Shown here piece by piece: positions 24,837 through 33,972 of a DNA stretch of 64,000 nt (position 1 is its first letter; each line of letters begins with the position of its first letter). This DNA is from Microcella humidisoli (GTDB lineage Bacteria > Actinomycetota > Actinomycetes > Actinomycetales > Microbacteriaceae), in assembly GCF_024362325.1 (NCBI RefSeq), contig NZ_CP101497.1:2294001-2358000 (forward strand). Direction: 5' to 3'. The position numbers and the translations under genes are program-made. Under the pieces are notes generated by a model. That model did no database searches. It was not told the DNA's origin and saw nothing but the letters and a program-made list of their open reading frames with translations.

Positions 24837-25612
24837 TGCCGACAGCGATGAGCACCGCCGGGCTCGCCTACTTCGAGCCGGCGGTGCCGCGCGTGCTCGC
24901 GCATCGCGGGCTCGCGCTCGAGGCACCGGAGAACTCCTTGCTCGCGTTCGCGCACGCTCTGGCGCTCGGGGTGACGCACATCGAGACCGATGTGCACGCG
25001 AGCGCCGACGGCATCGCGGTGATCGCCCATGACACCGACCTGACGCGTGTCGCCGGACGCCCCGACCGCGTCGACGCGCTCATGGTCGCCGAGCTCGCCG
25101 CCCTCGATCTGGGCGAGGGCCAGCACCTGCCGACGCTCGCCGAAGCCCTCGATGCGTTTCCGGAGGCGCGCTTCAACATCGACCTCAAGAGCGCGCAGGC
25201 CGTGCAGCCGACCGTGGACGCCATCCGCTCCGCGCGCGCTGAGCACCGCGTGCTGCTGACGTCGTTCAGCGAACGCCGTCGTCGGGCCGCGCTCGCCCTG
25301 CTGCCCCAGGTGGCGACAAGTGCCTCGGGCCCGCGGTTCGCCGCGGCACTGCTGTCCTCCGTGGTGCGCGGCGGGCCGCTCGTGCGGGCGGCGCTGCGCG
25401 GGCTGCACGCGGTGCAGATCCCCGTGCGCGCGCTCGGGCTCGACACGGTCTCCCCCGCGCGCATCCGGGCCTTCCACGCTGCGGGGGTCGAGGTGCACGT
25501 GTGGACGATCAATGAGTCAGCCGAGATGACGCGCCTGCTCGCCCTCGGCGTCGACGGCATCGTCACCGACCGCGCCGACCGCGCGCTCGAGGTCGTCGCG
25601 ACGCTGGAGTGA
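24836..25612 (+). CDS. Glycerophosphodiester phosphodiesterase family protein
   Basis: A 258-residue GDPD-type TIM-barrel phosphodiesterase that would hydrolyse glycerophosphodiesters to alcohol and glycerol-3-phosphate. Catalytic features are visible: LAHRGLALEAPENSLLAF with His and Arg, HIETDVHASADG with the metal Glu/Asp, and IAHDTDLTRVAG with the second catalytic His. The C-terminus ends VDGIVTDRADRALEV as usual. No signal peptide is seen, so it is probably cytosolic. The ATG shares bases with the preceding stop (TGATG); an in-frame ATG 12 bp later is an alternative start. Confidence 0.9.
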   Translation: MPTAMSTAGLAYFEPAVPRVLAHRGLALEAPENSLLAFAHALALGVTHIETDVHASADGIAVIAHDTDLTRVAGRPDRVDALMVAELAALDLGEGQHLPTLAEALDAFPEARFNIDLKSAQAVQPTVDAIRSARAEHRVLLTSFSERRRRAALALLPQVATSASGPRFAAALLSSVVRGGPLVRAALRGLHAVQIPVRALGLDTVSPARIRAFHAAGVEVHVWTINESAEMTRLLALGVDGIVTDRADRALEVVATLE

Positions 25613-25738
25613 CGCTGTCAATGCCCTGGGAAGCGTCCTCGTCGCACGGTCCGTCCCAGTGAACGGGTCTATACCTATACATGAACTTGCTCGCGCCCTT
25701 CCGGGGCGGGCGATGTCGGTCACTTGAGAGGAACGGGC

Positions 25739-26107
25739 ATGGCGGAGCGCACGCTGCGGGGCATGAGACTCGGCTCGCAGAGCATGCAGAGCGAAGAAGG
25801 CGTCGAATTCGCCGACCGCCAGCGCGCTCAGTACCGCACGGCCGGTGGCGAGACGTTCGATGTCATCTTCGCCGCCGACGCCGAACTGCCCGACACGTGG
25901 GAGTCGCCCAAGAGCGGCCACGAAGGAGTGCTGCTCGCGCCCGACGGCACCCCCATCGACATCGAGGTCGGCGAGACGAAAGCCCCTCGCACGCACTGGG
26001 ACATGCTGCTCGAGCGCCGCACGCGCGACGAGCTCGAAGAACTGCTGCAGGAGCGCCTCGAGCTGCTGCGCGCCCGCCGCGGCGGGGGCGAGCGCATCGG
26101 CGCCTAG
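25739..26107 (+). CDS. rbpA: RNA polymerase-binding protein RbpA
   Basis: RbpA is an actinobacteria-specific RNA polymerase partner that binds the principal sigma factor and helps open promoter complexes. The 122-residue protein has the flexible N-terminal tail (RTLRGMRLGSQSMQSEEGVE), the core domain with DVIFAADAELPDTWESPKSG, and the C-terminal sigma-interaction helices (ELEELLQERLELLRAR). ATG 25739 has a GAGAGG ribosome site. An A/T-rich stretch around 25670-25682 (TATACC, TATACA) is the probable -10 region, giving a leader of about 50 nt. It is convergent with ppm1, as in mycobacteria, with 4-bp overlapping stops. Confidence 0.95.
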   Translation: MAERTLRGMRLGSQSMQSEEGVEFADRQRAQYRTAGGETFDVIFAADAELPDTWESPKSGHEGVLLAPDGTPIDIEVGETKAPRTHWDMLLERRTRDELEELLQERLELLRARRGGGERIGA

Positions 26108-26847
26108 CGCGCGGTCGAGCGGACCGGCCCGCGCCCGAGTCGGGCCGACACGCCCCACCACGTCACGCGCGCGAGCGCCTCGGTGACGATCCCCGCGTGC
26201 ATCTTCGAGCGTCCCGTCTCGCGCTCCACGAACGCGATCGGATGCTCGAGCACCACACCGCCTGCGGCCTCGACCCGCCAGGCGAGCTCCACCTGGAAGC
26301 AGTAGCCCTGCGAGGAGACCACCGCGCGGTCGAGCCCGCGCAGCGCACTCGTGCGGTAGGCGCGGTAACCGGCTGTCAGGTCGTGGATGCGGGAGCGCAG
26401 CATCCACCGCGCATAGCGGTTGCCCGACCGCGAGATCGCGCGTCGTGGCCCGGGCCAGTTGACTACCGAGCCCCCGTCGACCCATCGCGAGCCGATCACG
26501 AGGTCGGCCGGGCCGCTCTCGAGCAGCGTGAGCATGGCCGGCAGCTCGGCGGGATCGTGCGAACCGTCGGCGTCGATCTCGACGACCGCGGCGTAGCCCT
26601 GGTCGATCGCCCGCGCGAAACCCTGCAGGTAGGCTGCGCCGAGGCCCTCCTTGCGCGCACGGTGCAGCACCGAGACGTGGGTATCGGCTGAGGCGAGCGC
26701 GTCGGCGATGCCGCCCGTCCCGTCGGGCGACCCGTCGTCGACGATGAGCACATCGGCGCTGGGGACGGCTGCGCGGATTCGGGCGATGATCGACCGGATG
26801 CTCTCGGCCTCGTTGTACGTGGGCACGACCACGAGCGTGCGCATCAT
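26104..26847 (-). CDS. ppm1: Polyprenol monophosphomannose synthase (GT2)
   Basis: Transfers mannose from GDP-mannose to polyprenyl phosphate, giving the mannosyl donor for lipoglycans and protein O-mannosylation. The 247-residue GT2 domain shows VVPTYNEAESIRSI, the nucleotide-binding IVDDGSPDGTGG, the metal DAD in VEIDADGSHDPAEL, and GSRWVDGGSVVNWPGPRRAI. There is no C-terminal membrane domain, as in actinobacterial Ppm1. The ATG overlaps the lnt stop by 4 bp. In Mycobacterium tuberculosis the two activities are fused and next to rbpA; here they are separate but keep the same order. Confidence 0.93.
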   Translation of the reverse strand: MMRTLVVVPTYNEAESIRSIIARIRAAVPSADVLIVDDGSPDGTGGIADALASADTHVSVLHRARKEGLGAAYLQGFARAIDQGYAAVVEIDADGSHDPAELPAMLTLLESGPADLVIGSRWVDGGSVVNWPGPRRAISRSGNRYARWMLRSRIHDLTAGYRAYRTSALRGLDRAVVSSQGYCFQVELAWRVEAAGGVVLEHPIAFVERETGRSKMHAGIVTEALARVTWWGVSARLGRGPVRSTAR

Positions 26848-28433
26848 CGGGGCCCGTCCGGCTCCTCGTGCACCCGCGCGCGAGCTCGCCCGCCTCGGCC
26901 GATCAGCAGCCCGGCGAGCGTGATCGTCAGCAGGCCGAACAGGATCACGCCCCACTCGAGGGTGCGGCCGAGCGCGTGCGCGGGCGTGACGGTGTCGCTC
27001 AGGGGCACCTGCTGCACCATGGTGCCGGGCTCGAAGAGCGGGAGGCTATCGAGCGTCGAGCCGTCGGGCAGCACGATCGCGCTCGCGCCGACCGTCGAGG
27101 CGTTGACGAGCGCCCGGCCCGACTCGATCGCGCGCAGGCGGGCGATCGCGAGCTGCTGCACGCTCTGGTCGCTCACCCCGAAGTCGGCGTTGTTCGTGGG
27201 CGCGAGCAGCACCTGGGCGCCCTCGTCGATCTGCCGGGCCAACAGGTCGTCATCGACGATGTCGTAGCAGATCGAGATGCCCGCGATGACGCCGTCGAGA
27301 TCGACCACGGTGTCGCGCTGGCCGAACGAGTAGTCGCGCGGCACGAGATCGAACAGGCTCGGGGCGAGCGGGTAGAAGAAGTCGCGCGCGGGCAGATACT
27401 CGGCGAAGGGCACCGGATGCACTTTGTCGTACTGGTCGACCGAGCCCTCCCCCGCGCGCCAGAGCAGCACGGAGTTGAACGTCTCGTCGCCCTCCACGGT
27501 GATCGTGCCGACGACCACGGGCGCCTCGAGCCGGTCGCTCACGAGGTCGAGCACCGAAGCGGCGTACTCGCTGCGCAGGGGGTCGAGGTCGCTCGCGTTC
27601 TCGGGCCACACGACGACGTCGAGGTCGAGGCCCTGATCGAAGAGCGTGCGCGTCGCGTCGTAGTGGTCCTGCAGAATCTGCCCCTGCTCGTACTCGGCGA
27701 AGAGCCCCGAGTCGGAGTCGCCCTGCACGGCGGCGACCGAGATGGTGCCCGTCGTGGCGATCGGCACGGCCGGCCAGACGAGCAGGGCGGTGAATGCTCC
27801 GGCGACGAGGATGCCGCGGCGCAGCATCCCGACCCGACGTTCGATGACGACGGCGACGAGCATCGCCGAGAACCATGCGAGCAGGAAGGTGAGTCCGGAG
27901 AACCCGACCCAGGCTGCCCAGTGATTGAGAGGACCTTCCGCCTGACTGTGCGCCAGCCGGCCCCACGCGAAGCCACCGAAGGGGAACACGCTCGCGACCG
28001 CCTCGCGCGCCGTCCACGCCGCCGCCACCACGGCGGGCGTGAGGATGAGGCGACCGGCGACGCCGGGCCAGGCGCGGGGCACCCAGCGCCACGCGAGCAT
28101 GATGAGCACGCCGCCGAGCGCCGTGAAGAACACCTGCGCGAGCGTCAGGGCCAGCCACGGCACGATGCCGAGATACACCGTCAGCCACTCGATGAGGATG
28201 CCGTAGTAGGCGAAGCCGCTCACGGCGCCGACGAGCAGCGCACCACCGATACTGCGGCCGCGCAGACTTGCGAGCACGAGCGCGGTGCCGACGATCGTGA
28301 ACGGCCACCAGGCGATGTCGGGGTACCCGAGATCCATGAACCACCCGCCCACGATGGCCGCGAGCAGTGCGAGATCGAGCGAGAGCGGTCGTGCGGTGGC
28401 ACGGCCCGCATCGGCCGGGATCGTCGAGGTCAC
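26844..28433 (-). CDS. lnt: Apolipoprotein N-acyltransferase
   Basis: Adds the third acyl chain to the N-terminal Cys of lipoproteins in the membrane. The 529-residue protein has six N-terminal helices, then a nitrilase-type periplasmic domain with the catalytic triad in VWPENASD (Glu), YDKVHPVPFAEYLP (Lys) and ISICYDIV (Cys), and a final C-terminal helix (EWGVILFGLLTITLAGLLI). GTG 28433 is chosen because a TAGGAT -10 lies 8 bp upstream; an open frame further upstream has no similarity. It heads the lnt-ppm1 operon. Substrates are probably the lipoproteins of this genome, such as CtaC and the FKBP protein. Confidence 0.93.
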   Translation of the reverse strand: MTSTIPADAGRATARPLSLDLALLAAIVGGWFMDLGYPDIAWWPFTIVGTALVLASLRGRSIGGALLVGAVSGFAYYGILIEWLTVYLGIVPWLALTLAQVFFTALGGVLIMLAWRWVPRAWPGVAGRLILTPAVVAAAWTAREAVASVFPFGGFAWGRLAHSQAEGPLNHWAAWVGFSGLTFLLAWFSAMLVAVVIERRVGMLRRGILVAGAFTALLVWPAVPIATTGTISVAAVQGDSDSGLFAEYEQGQILQDHYDATRTLFDQGLDLDVVVWPENASDLDPLRSEYAASVLDLVSDRLEAPVVVGTITVEGDETFNSVLLWRAGEGSVDQYDKVHPVPFAEYLPARDFFYPLAPSLFDLVPRDYSFGQRDTVVDLDGVIAGISICYDIVDDDLLARQIDEGAQVLLAPTNNADFGVSDQSVQQLAIARLRAIESGRALVNASTVGASAIVLPDGSTLDSLPLFEPGTMVQQVPLSDTVTPAHALGRTLEWGVILFGLLTITLAGLLIGRGGRARARVHEEPDGPR

Positions 28434-28441
28434 GAGGCAGA

Positions 28442-28447
28442 ATCCTA
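28442..28447 (-). promoter_or_regulatory. -10 hexamer TAGGAT for lnt-ppm1
   Basis: TAGGAT on the minus strand ends 8 bp before the lnt GTG, between helY and lnt. It separates lnt-ppm1 from the long helY operon. Confidence 0.5.
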
Positions 28448-28470
28448 GGCGACCGGGCACGGTGCCCGGC

Positions 28471-30918
28471 TCAGGCGACCGAGCTGTAGGCGACGATGCC
28501 GCGGCGGATCGCGTCGAGCGCGCTGCGCGCCGTGCGCCCGACCGGTCCATCGGCGACGATCGAGATCTGATCGAGGAGGTCGATGGTCTGCTTGGTCCAG
28601 CGCACGAAGTCGCCTGCCGCGAGGTCAGCATCGCGCAGCACTGCGTCGAGCGACGCCCCGGCGGCCCAGCGGTGCATGGGCAGGGCCAGCGTCGTGGCGA
28701 GGGGCTCGCTGCCCGGCAGCCGATGCTCGTGCTCGAGATCGTCGAGCGAGGCCCAGAGCTCTTGCGTGCGCTCGAGCGCCGGCCGGAAGGCGCCGCGCGG
28801 CAGCGCGTACTCGGGTGCCTGCCCGTCATCGCGGCGCGCGGCATACACGATGGCGCTGGCCATCGCCCCGAGCGAGGGCACGTCGAGGTCGCGCCAGAGC
28901 CCGCGACGCAGGCTCTCGGCCACGAGCAGATCGCGCTCGCCGTAGATGCGGCGCAGCGAGCGGCCGTGGGTCGTCAGACCCAGGCGGCCGTGCTCGTCGG
29001 TCTCGAGGTAGCCGAGCTCGGCGAGAATGTCGGTGATGCGGTCGAAGACGGCGGCCACCGCGCCCGTGCGACCCGTGATCTGCCGGCTGACCTTCTCGGT
29101 CTCGCGGCTCAGGCGCCACCAGCGCTCGGCCCAGCGCGCGTGCGCCTCACGCTCGGCGCACCCGTGGCACGGGTGCTTGCGCATGCGCGTGCGCACGCCC
29201 TCGATCTGCTTCTGCCGGCGCAGCTTGTCGGCTTTCTCACCCGGCTCGCCGACGCGTCGTGTGCCGCGCTCGAGGTCGCTGAGCTCGCGCCGCAGCGCCG
29301 CGTACTCGGTGTAGTCGCCGAGGTGGCAGGTCATCGCGCGCGCGTAGCCCTCCAGTGCCTCCTGGTTCTTGCGCACCGTGCGAGCGAGATCGACGACGGC
29401 GCGGTCGGCCTGGAACTGCGCGAAGCTCGATTCGAGCACCTCGCGCGTGCGCTCGCGACCGAACTGCTCGATGAGGTTGACGGCCATGTTGTACGTGGGG
29501 CGGAAGCTCGAGTTGAGCGGGTAGGTGCGACGCGATGCGAGCGACGCGACCGCCTGCGGGTCGAGCCCGCCCGTCCACTGGATGACCGAGTGGCCCTCGG
29601 TGTCGATCCCCCGCCGCCCGGCTCGGCCCGTGAGCTGGGTGTACTCACCGGGCGTGATGGGCACGCGCGCCTCGCCGTTGAACTTCTCGAGCTTCTCGAG
29701 CACGACGGTGCGCGCGGGCATGTTGATGCCGAGGGCGAGCGTCTCCGTCGCGAACACGACGCGCAGCAGCTTCTTCTGGAACAGCTCCTCGACGACCTCC
29801 TTGAAGGCCGGCAGGAGGCCGGCGTGGTGCGCGGCGACACCGCGCTGCAGCCCGTCGAGCCACTCCCAGTAGCCGAGCACGGCGAGGTCGTCGTCGCGCA
29901 GCGTGCGGCAGCGCTCTTCGACGATGAGCCGGATCTCTTCACGCTCGGCGGCATCGGTGAGTCGAATGCCCGAGCGCACGAGCTGCTTCACCGCTTGATC
30001 GCAACCCGCTCTGCTGAAGATGAAGAAGATCGCGGGCAACAGATTGCGGGCCCCGAGCATCCCGACGATCTCGGCGCGATCGGCGCGCCCCTCCCCCGCC
30101 GGCCGCTTCTCCCAGCGTCTCGGATGGTGCTGGCGGCCGCGGTGCGGGGTGTGGCCGCCGGCCTTCGCGAGCTGCACGAGCTCAGGGTTGACGCGGTTCG
30201 TGGCGGCCTTGCCCGAGGAGTCGAAGAGGTCGAGCAGCTTCGAGCGCACGAGCACGTGCTGCTCGAGCGGAACGGGGCGGGTCTCGCTCACGATGACGTC
30301 GGTGTCGCCGCGCACGGCCTGCAGCCAGTCGCCGAACTCTTCAGCGTTCGAGACCGTCGCGCTGAGCGAGATCATGCGCACGTGCGCCGGCAGGTGGATG
30401 ATGACCTCCTCCCACACGGCCCCGCGGAACCGGTCGGCGAGGTAGTGCACTTCATCCATGACGACGAAGGCGAGGTCGGTGAGCAGGTCGGAGTCGGCGT
30501 ACAGCATGTTGCGCAGCACCTCGGTGGTCATGACCACGATGCGCGCACGGGCGTTGATGTTGGTATCGCCCGTCAGCAGACCCACCTCGCTGTGGCCGTA
30601 CTGGGCGACGAGCTCGGTGTACTTCTGGTTGCTCAGCGCCTTCATCGGGGCGGTGTAGAAGATCTTGGCGCTCGGCTCGAACATCGCCAGGAACACGGCG
30701 AACTCGGCGACGATCGTCTTGCCAGCGCCGGTGGGCGCGGCGACGAGAACACTGCGGCCCTGCTCGAGTGCCGCACAGGCGGCATGCTGGAAGGGGTCGA
30801 GCTCGATCGTCAGCCCGTCGCGGAAGGCGCGCAGGCGCGGCAGCGCCCGCAATTCGCGCTGGGCCGCGTAGCGTTCGGCAGGGCTCGGTGCGTCGGTGTC
30901 GCGTGCGGCGTCACTCAT
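28471..30918 (-). CDS. helY: Ski2/Mtr4-like DEAD/DEAH helicase HelY
   Basis: A superfamily 2 RNA/DNA helicase of 815 residues. Motifs occur in order: LDPFQHAACAALEQG (Q-like), Walker A VAAPTGAGKTI, TAPMKALSNQKY, DEVHYLADRFRG, ISLSATVSN, and QLTGRAGRRGIDTEG (motif VI). The C-terminal DSHCT region resembles Mtr4/HelY proteins. Actinobacterial HelY lies next to tatC-tatA-pafC-pafB, exactly as here. The ATG overlaps the tatC stop by 8 bp, so it is the last gene of that operon. Its physiological substrate is not settled for the family. Confidence 0.93.
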   Translation of the reverse strand: MSDAARDTDAPSPAERYAAQRELRALPRLRAFRDGLTIELDPFQHAACAALEQGRSVLVAAPTGAGKTIVAEFAVFLAMFEPSAKIFYTAPMKALSNQKYTELVAQYGHSEVGLLTGDTNINARARIVVMTTEVLRNMLYADSDLLTDLAFVVMDEVHYLADRFRGAVWEEVIIHLPAHVRMISLSATVSNAEEFGDWLQAVRGDTDVIVSETRPVPLEQHVLVRSKLLDLFDSSGKAATNRVNPELVQLAKAGGHTPHRGRQHHPRRWEKRPAGEGRADRAEIVGMLGARNLLPAIFFIFSRAGCDQAVKQLVRSGIRLTDAAEREEIRLIVEERCRTLRDDDLAVLGYWEWLDGLQRGVAAHHAGLLPAFKEVVEELFQKKLLRVVFATETLALGINMPARTVVLEKLEKFNGEARVPITPGEYTQLTGRAGRRGIDTEGHSVIQWTGGLDPQAVASLASRRTYPLNSSFRPTYNMAVNLIEQFGRERTREVLESSFAQFQADRAVVDLARTVRKNQEALEGYARAMTCHLGDYTEYAALRRELSDLERGTRRVGEPGEKADKLRRQKQIEGVRTRMRKHPCHGCAEREAHARWAERWWRLSRETEKVSRQITGRTGAVAAVFDRITDILAELGYLETDEHGRLGLTTHGRSLRRIYGERDLLVAESLRRGLWRDLDVPSLGAMASAIVYAARRDDGQAPEYALPRGAFRPALERTQELWASLDDLEHEHRLPGSEPLATTLALPMHRWAAGASLDAVLRDADLAAGDFVRWTKQTIDLLDQISIVADGPVGRTARSALDAIRRGIVAYSSVA

Positions 30919-31717
30919 CGACGCGGATGCCGTACTCGGCGTTGAGCGCCGCCTCGCGCTTGGCGACCCGCTTGTCGTTGATCGAGGCGATGCCCGCGGC
31001 CGCGAAGTAGAGCCCCACCATCGGGATGGCGAGGAGCACCATCGACAGCACGTCGGCGGCGGGCGTCGCGATCGCCGTGAACGCCGTGATGCCGAGGATC
31101 GCCCATCGCCAGGCCTTCAGGATGCCCGTGCCCGTGATCACGCGGGCGAGGTTGAGCGCCACGAGCACGACCGGGAAGAGGAACCCCGCCCCGATCGCAA
31201 GAATGAACTTGATCGCGAAGTCGAGGTAGATGCGCGCGCTCAGCAGCGTCGCCGACTCGCCGAAGGCGAAGCTCGTCAGCAGGATGACGATGTTGGGGAA
31301 CACGAACCACGCCGCGAGGCAACCGCCCACGAAGAGCGGCACCGAGGCGGCGATGAAGCCGATCGCGAAGCGCTTCTCACGCTGATGCAGGGCCGGCACG
31401 ATGAACGCCCACAGCTGGTAGAGCCAGATGGGTGACGACGCCACGATGCCGACCAAGAACATGATGAGCAGGCGGGTGTCGAAGGCCTCGCCGATCGTCG
31501 TGTAGGCGAGGGTCGCATCGCGGTCCTGCGCCTCGGCGACGGCCAGCACGGGGGCGCTGAGGGCGGCCCAGACGAAGTCGACGGCCCACCAGGCCGGGAT
31601 CGAGAACAGGATGATCGCGACAGCCGAGATCGAGATGCGCTTGCGCAACTCGACGAGGTGCTGCCCGAGGGACATGCGGCCCTCGGGATTCCGGGGCCGC
31701 GGTTCGCGGCCGGCCAC
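30911..31717 (-). CDS. tatC: Sec-independent protein translocase subunit TatC
   Basis: Core receptor of the Tat pathway, which recognises twin-arginine signal peptides and recruits TatA to export folded proteins. It has 268 residues and six transmembrane helices. Typical marks are MSLGQHLVELRKRISIS at the N-terminus with the conserved Glu/Arg pair, SSPIWLYQLWAFIVPALHQREKR, and a C-terminal ITAFTAIATPAADVLSMVLLAIP stretch (family hallmark, shown for orientation). GTG 31717 lies 3 bp after the tatA stop; ATG 31675 (MSLGQ) is a possible alternative. It overlaps helY by 8 bp. Confidence 0.93.
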   Translation of the reverse strand: MAGREPRPRNPEGRMSLGQHLVELRKRISISAVAIILFSIPAWWAVDFVWAALSAPVLAVAEAQDRDATLAYTTIGEAFDTRLLIMFLVGIVASSPIWLYQLWAFIVPALHQREKRFAIGFIAASVPLFVGGCLAAWFVFPNIVILLTSFAFGESATLLSARIYLDFAIKFILAIGAGFLFPVVLVALNLARVITGTGILKAWRWAILGITAFTAIATPAADVLSMVLLAIPMVGLYFAAAGIASINDKRVAKREAALNAEYGIRVDE

Positions 31718-31720
31718 GGA

Positions 31721-31942
31721 CTACTTCGACGAGGAGGTGTCGGTGCTGTCGGCCTTCGGCGCGGTGCCCGCGTCGGTCCCCGACTCGCCGTCGATGTCCT
31801 TGTTCTTGATCTCCTTCTTGAAGATCGTCATCGACTGGCCGAGGCTGCGCGCGAGCTGCGGCAGCTTCGGGGCGGCGAAGAGCAGGATGACCACGAGGAG
31901 CAGGATGAGGCCGGTCCAGCCACCGAGGTTTCCACCGAACAT
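31721..31942 (-). CDS. tatA: Sec-independent protein translocase subunit TatA
   Basis: Pore-forming subunit of the Tat translocase, 73 residues. It shows the short N-terminal membrane helix (GWTGLILLLVVILLFAAPKL), the hinge with the invariant Phe/Pro region, and the amphipathic helix LPQLARSLGQSMTIFKKEIKNK, followed by a short disordered tail rich in Asp and Ser. The gene lies between pafC and tatC in the same operon. No tatB is in the window; many actinobacteria use TatA and TatC with a separately encoded TatB-like protein. Confidence 0.92.
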   Translation of the reverse strand: MFGGNLGGWTGLILLLVVILLFAAPKLPQLARSLGQSMTIFKKEIKNKDIDGESGTDAGTAPKADSTDTSSSK

Positions 31943-31981
31943 GGGGTCGTCCTTACGTTCACGGATGCGATGTGTCGGAGT

Positions 31982-32983
31982 CTAGCGGTCGGCGCTCGGA
32001 GTCTCCTGCGCGGACCCGCCGTCGTCGGCCGCGAGCGCGGACCGCGCCCAGTCGGCGACCGCCGCGCGCGCGACCGAGGGCTCCAGGATCTCGACGCCGC
32101 CGGCGAGCCGGGCGGCGATGCGCCCCAGGATGCCGACGTGCGCGATGCGCAGCGTCACGGTCGCGCTCTCCCCCTCGATCCGCACCGGGTCCTCCGGCCC
32201 GCGGTAGTCCGCGATGAGCGGCAGGGCCGCCGCGGGCAGGCGCAGGGTGACCCGCTCGTCCGTGGATGCGCCCTGGAAGAGCTCGTCGCCCGGGGTCGCG
32301 GCCTCGTGCGCCTCGGCCTCGCCGAGCAGCTCGGCGCTCGCCATGCGGTCGAGCAGGAAGGTGCGCTCGGCGTCGCGCGTGAGGCACCATCCGCGCAGGT
32401 ACCAGGCGTCGTCGACGCCGTCGAAGCTGATCGGGTCGACCTCGCGCACCTCGCGCACGCCGCGCGTCGTCACGTAGTCGATGCGCACGCGCCGCCCGGT
32501 CGAGACCGCCTCGGCGAGCGTCGCCTGGATGGCGGCGAGCTCGCCCGCGCGCACCGCGAGCGGTGCGGGTGCCCCCGTGGCACCGCGCGCGAGCTTGGCC
32601 ATGAGCTCGACGATGTCGACGCGGGCCGCGAACTCGGGCAGGGCGGCGACGCGCTGCAGACCGGCGAGCAGCGCGGCGGCCTCGCGCGACGAGAACCGGG
32701 GCTTGTCCTCCATGGGCGCGGCGCGGAACCGGATGATGCCGCGCTCGTCGAAGTCGTCCCAGTCGATGTCGAACAGGGTCTCGTGCGTGTAGGTGCCGTC
32801 GGCGCCGGGCGTGCCGCTCATCGCGATGAGCATGACGGCCTTGCGCATCTCGTCAGGAGTCGTGCGGAAGTGCGCGGCAGCCTCGTCGACCGTCACGCGC
32901 ACCTGGTCGATGAGGTACGGCACGAGGGCCAGCAGGAAGGCGAGCTTGTCCTGCGCCTTCGGCGGGGCGGGGCGCTCAGCCAT
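31982..32983 (-). CDS. pafC: PafC, WYL-domain transcription regulator
   Basis: PafC pairs with PafB to form a DNA damage-responsive activator in Actinobacteria. The 333-residue protein has an N-terminal winged-helix-like part (KLAFLLALVPYLIDQVRVTV, DEAAAHFRTTPDEMRKAVML), a WYL domain with SFDGVDDAWYLRGWCLTRD, and a C-terminal WCX region (EILEPSVARAAVADWARSAL). It overlaps pafB by 8 bp, suggesting a stoichiometric complex. ATG 32983 is the start that keeps the N-terminal helices. pafBC are next to tatA-tatC-helY as in mycobacteria, but no pafA or pup is nearby. Confidence 0.92.
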   Translation of the reverse strand: MAERPAPPKAQDKLAFLLALVPYLIDQVRVTVDEAAAHFRTTPDEMRKAVMLIAMSGTPGADGTYTHETLFDIDWDDFDERGIIRFRAAPMEDKPRFSSREAAALLAGLQRVAALPEFAARVDIVELMAKLARGATGAPAPLAVRAGELAAIQATLAEAVSTGRRVRIDYVTTRGVREVREVDPISFDGVDDAWYLRGWCLTRDAERTFLLDRMASAELLGEAEAHEAATPGDELFQGASTDERVTLRLPAAALPLIADYRGPEDPVRIEGESATVTLRIAHVGILGRIAARLAGGVEILEPSVARAAVADWARSALAADDGGSAQETPSADR

Positions 32984-33965
32984 GCGTCTGCACCACCTTG
33001 TGCCAGCGCGCGCGCACCGCGTCGCGCAGCGCCGCGGGCTCGACGACCTGCACGTCGGCGCCGAACGCGGCGAGCTCGTCGGCGAGGATGTCGAGGTCGG
33101 TGGCGTGCACCTGCAGGCCCCGCGCGGCCTCCTCCGTGCCCGGGCGGTTGCGCATGACGACCTCGGCCTCGCTGCCCGGGCGCACGCGCACGGTCGCCAC
33201 CGTCGACCGCCAGAGCGCGGCGAGCTCGTCGAGCACGCGCGCCGGCTCGTCGGCCGACGGGCGCACCGTGGCGGGCGCGCCCGCGAGCACGACGGGGCCG
33301 ACGATGCGGCGCAGCAGGAAGGTGCGCCGAGCATCCACCCCGTCGTCGAAGGCGTGCAGATGCCAGCGCCCCTCGTGGAAGACGAGGGCGAGCGGCGACA
33401 CCGTGCGGTGCTCGGCGGCGGCCTGGCCCGGCTTCAGGTACGGGAAGGTCACCTGCTGGCCGCGATCGATCGCGGCCGTGAGGGGCTCGTGCGCGGCGTC
33501 ACGCGTGCGGATGCTCGGGGCGAAGCCGATGACGGCGTCGTCGATGCGCACGCCGAGCGACTGCAGCTTGGTGAGCGCGCGCCGCGAGTCGGTCGAGAGC
33601 GACCCCTCGCGCCAGACCTGGGCCGCGAGCGTGAGCATCGCGTACTCCTCGGGGCTGAACACGATGTCGTCGGGTAGCTGGTACCGCGAGGGCGGGATGC
33701 GGTAGCGCTGCAGCTTCGTGTCGCCGTCGGCGCCGGGCGCGTCGACGGTCTCGAGGGGCACGCCGAGCTCGCGCAGCTCCTCCTTGTCGCGCTCGAACTG
33801 CCGCTCGAGGTTCGCGCGGTCGGCCGCGACGTCGTAGCGCGCGGCGTAGCCAGTGACGGTCGAGAGGATCTCGGCCTTCGTGAGCCCTTGCTCGGTCGCG
33901 AGGAGCGCCAGCACGAGGCTGAACAGGCGCTCTTCGACCGGTACCCGCCGTGACGACGAGGGCAT
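32976..33965 (-). CDS. pafB: PafB, WYL-domain transcription regulator
   Basis: A 329-residue WYL regulator that acts with PafC in a LexA-independent DNA damage response (known for the family). It contains the N-terminal HTH (VEERLFSLVLALLATEQGLT, ILSTVTGYAARYDV), a WYL domain (TVSPLALVFHEGRWHLHAF) and a C-terminal WCX-like region. The WYL tripeptide itself is changed to WHL, as in many PafB proteins. It follows the FKBP gene by 7 bp and overlaps pafC. The usual neighbours pup, prcBA and pafA are absent. Confidence 0.92.
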   Translation of the reverse strand: MPSSSRRVPVEERLFSLVLALLATEQGLTKAEILSTVTGYAARYDVAADRANLERQFERDKEELRELGVPLETVDAPGADGDTKLQRYRIPPSRYQLPDDIVFSPEEYAMLTLAAQVWREGSLSTDSRRALTKLQSLGVRIDDAVIGFAPSIRTRDAAHEPLTAAIDRGQQVTFPYLKPGQAAAEHRTVSPLALVFHEGRWHLHAFDDGVDARRTFLLRRIVGPVVLAGAPATVRPSADEPARVLDELAALWRSTVATVRVRPGSEAEVVMRNRPGTEEAARGLQVHATDLDILADELAAFGADVQVVEPAALRDAVRARWHKVVQTHG

Positions 33966-33972
33966 GGGGGCC

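Noticed and set aside
25681..25738. ATG 25681 as the start of a longer or separate protein before rbpA.
   Set aside because: It is in a different frame from RbpA and only yields an Arg-rich shadow; RbpA has a clear ribosome site before 25739.
28285..30945. Plus-strand open frame of about 886 codons opposite helY and lnt.
   Set aside because: Antisense shadow of two well-supported genes, no recognisable motif.
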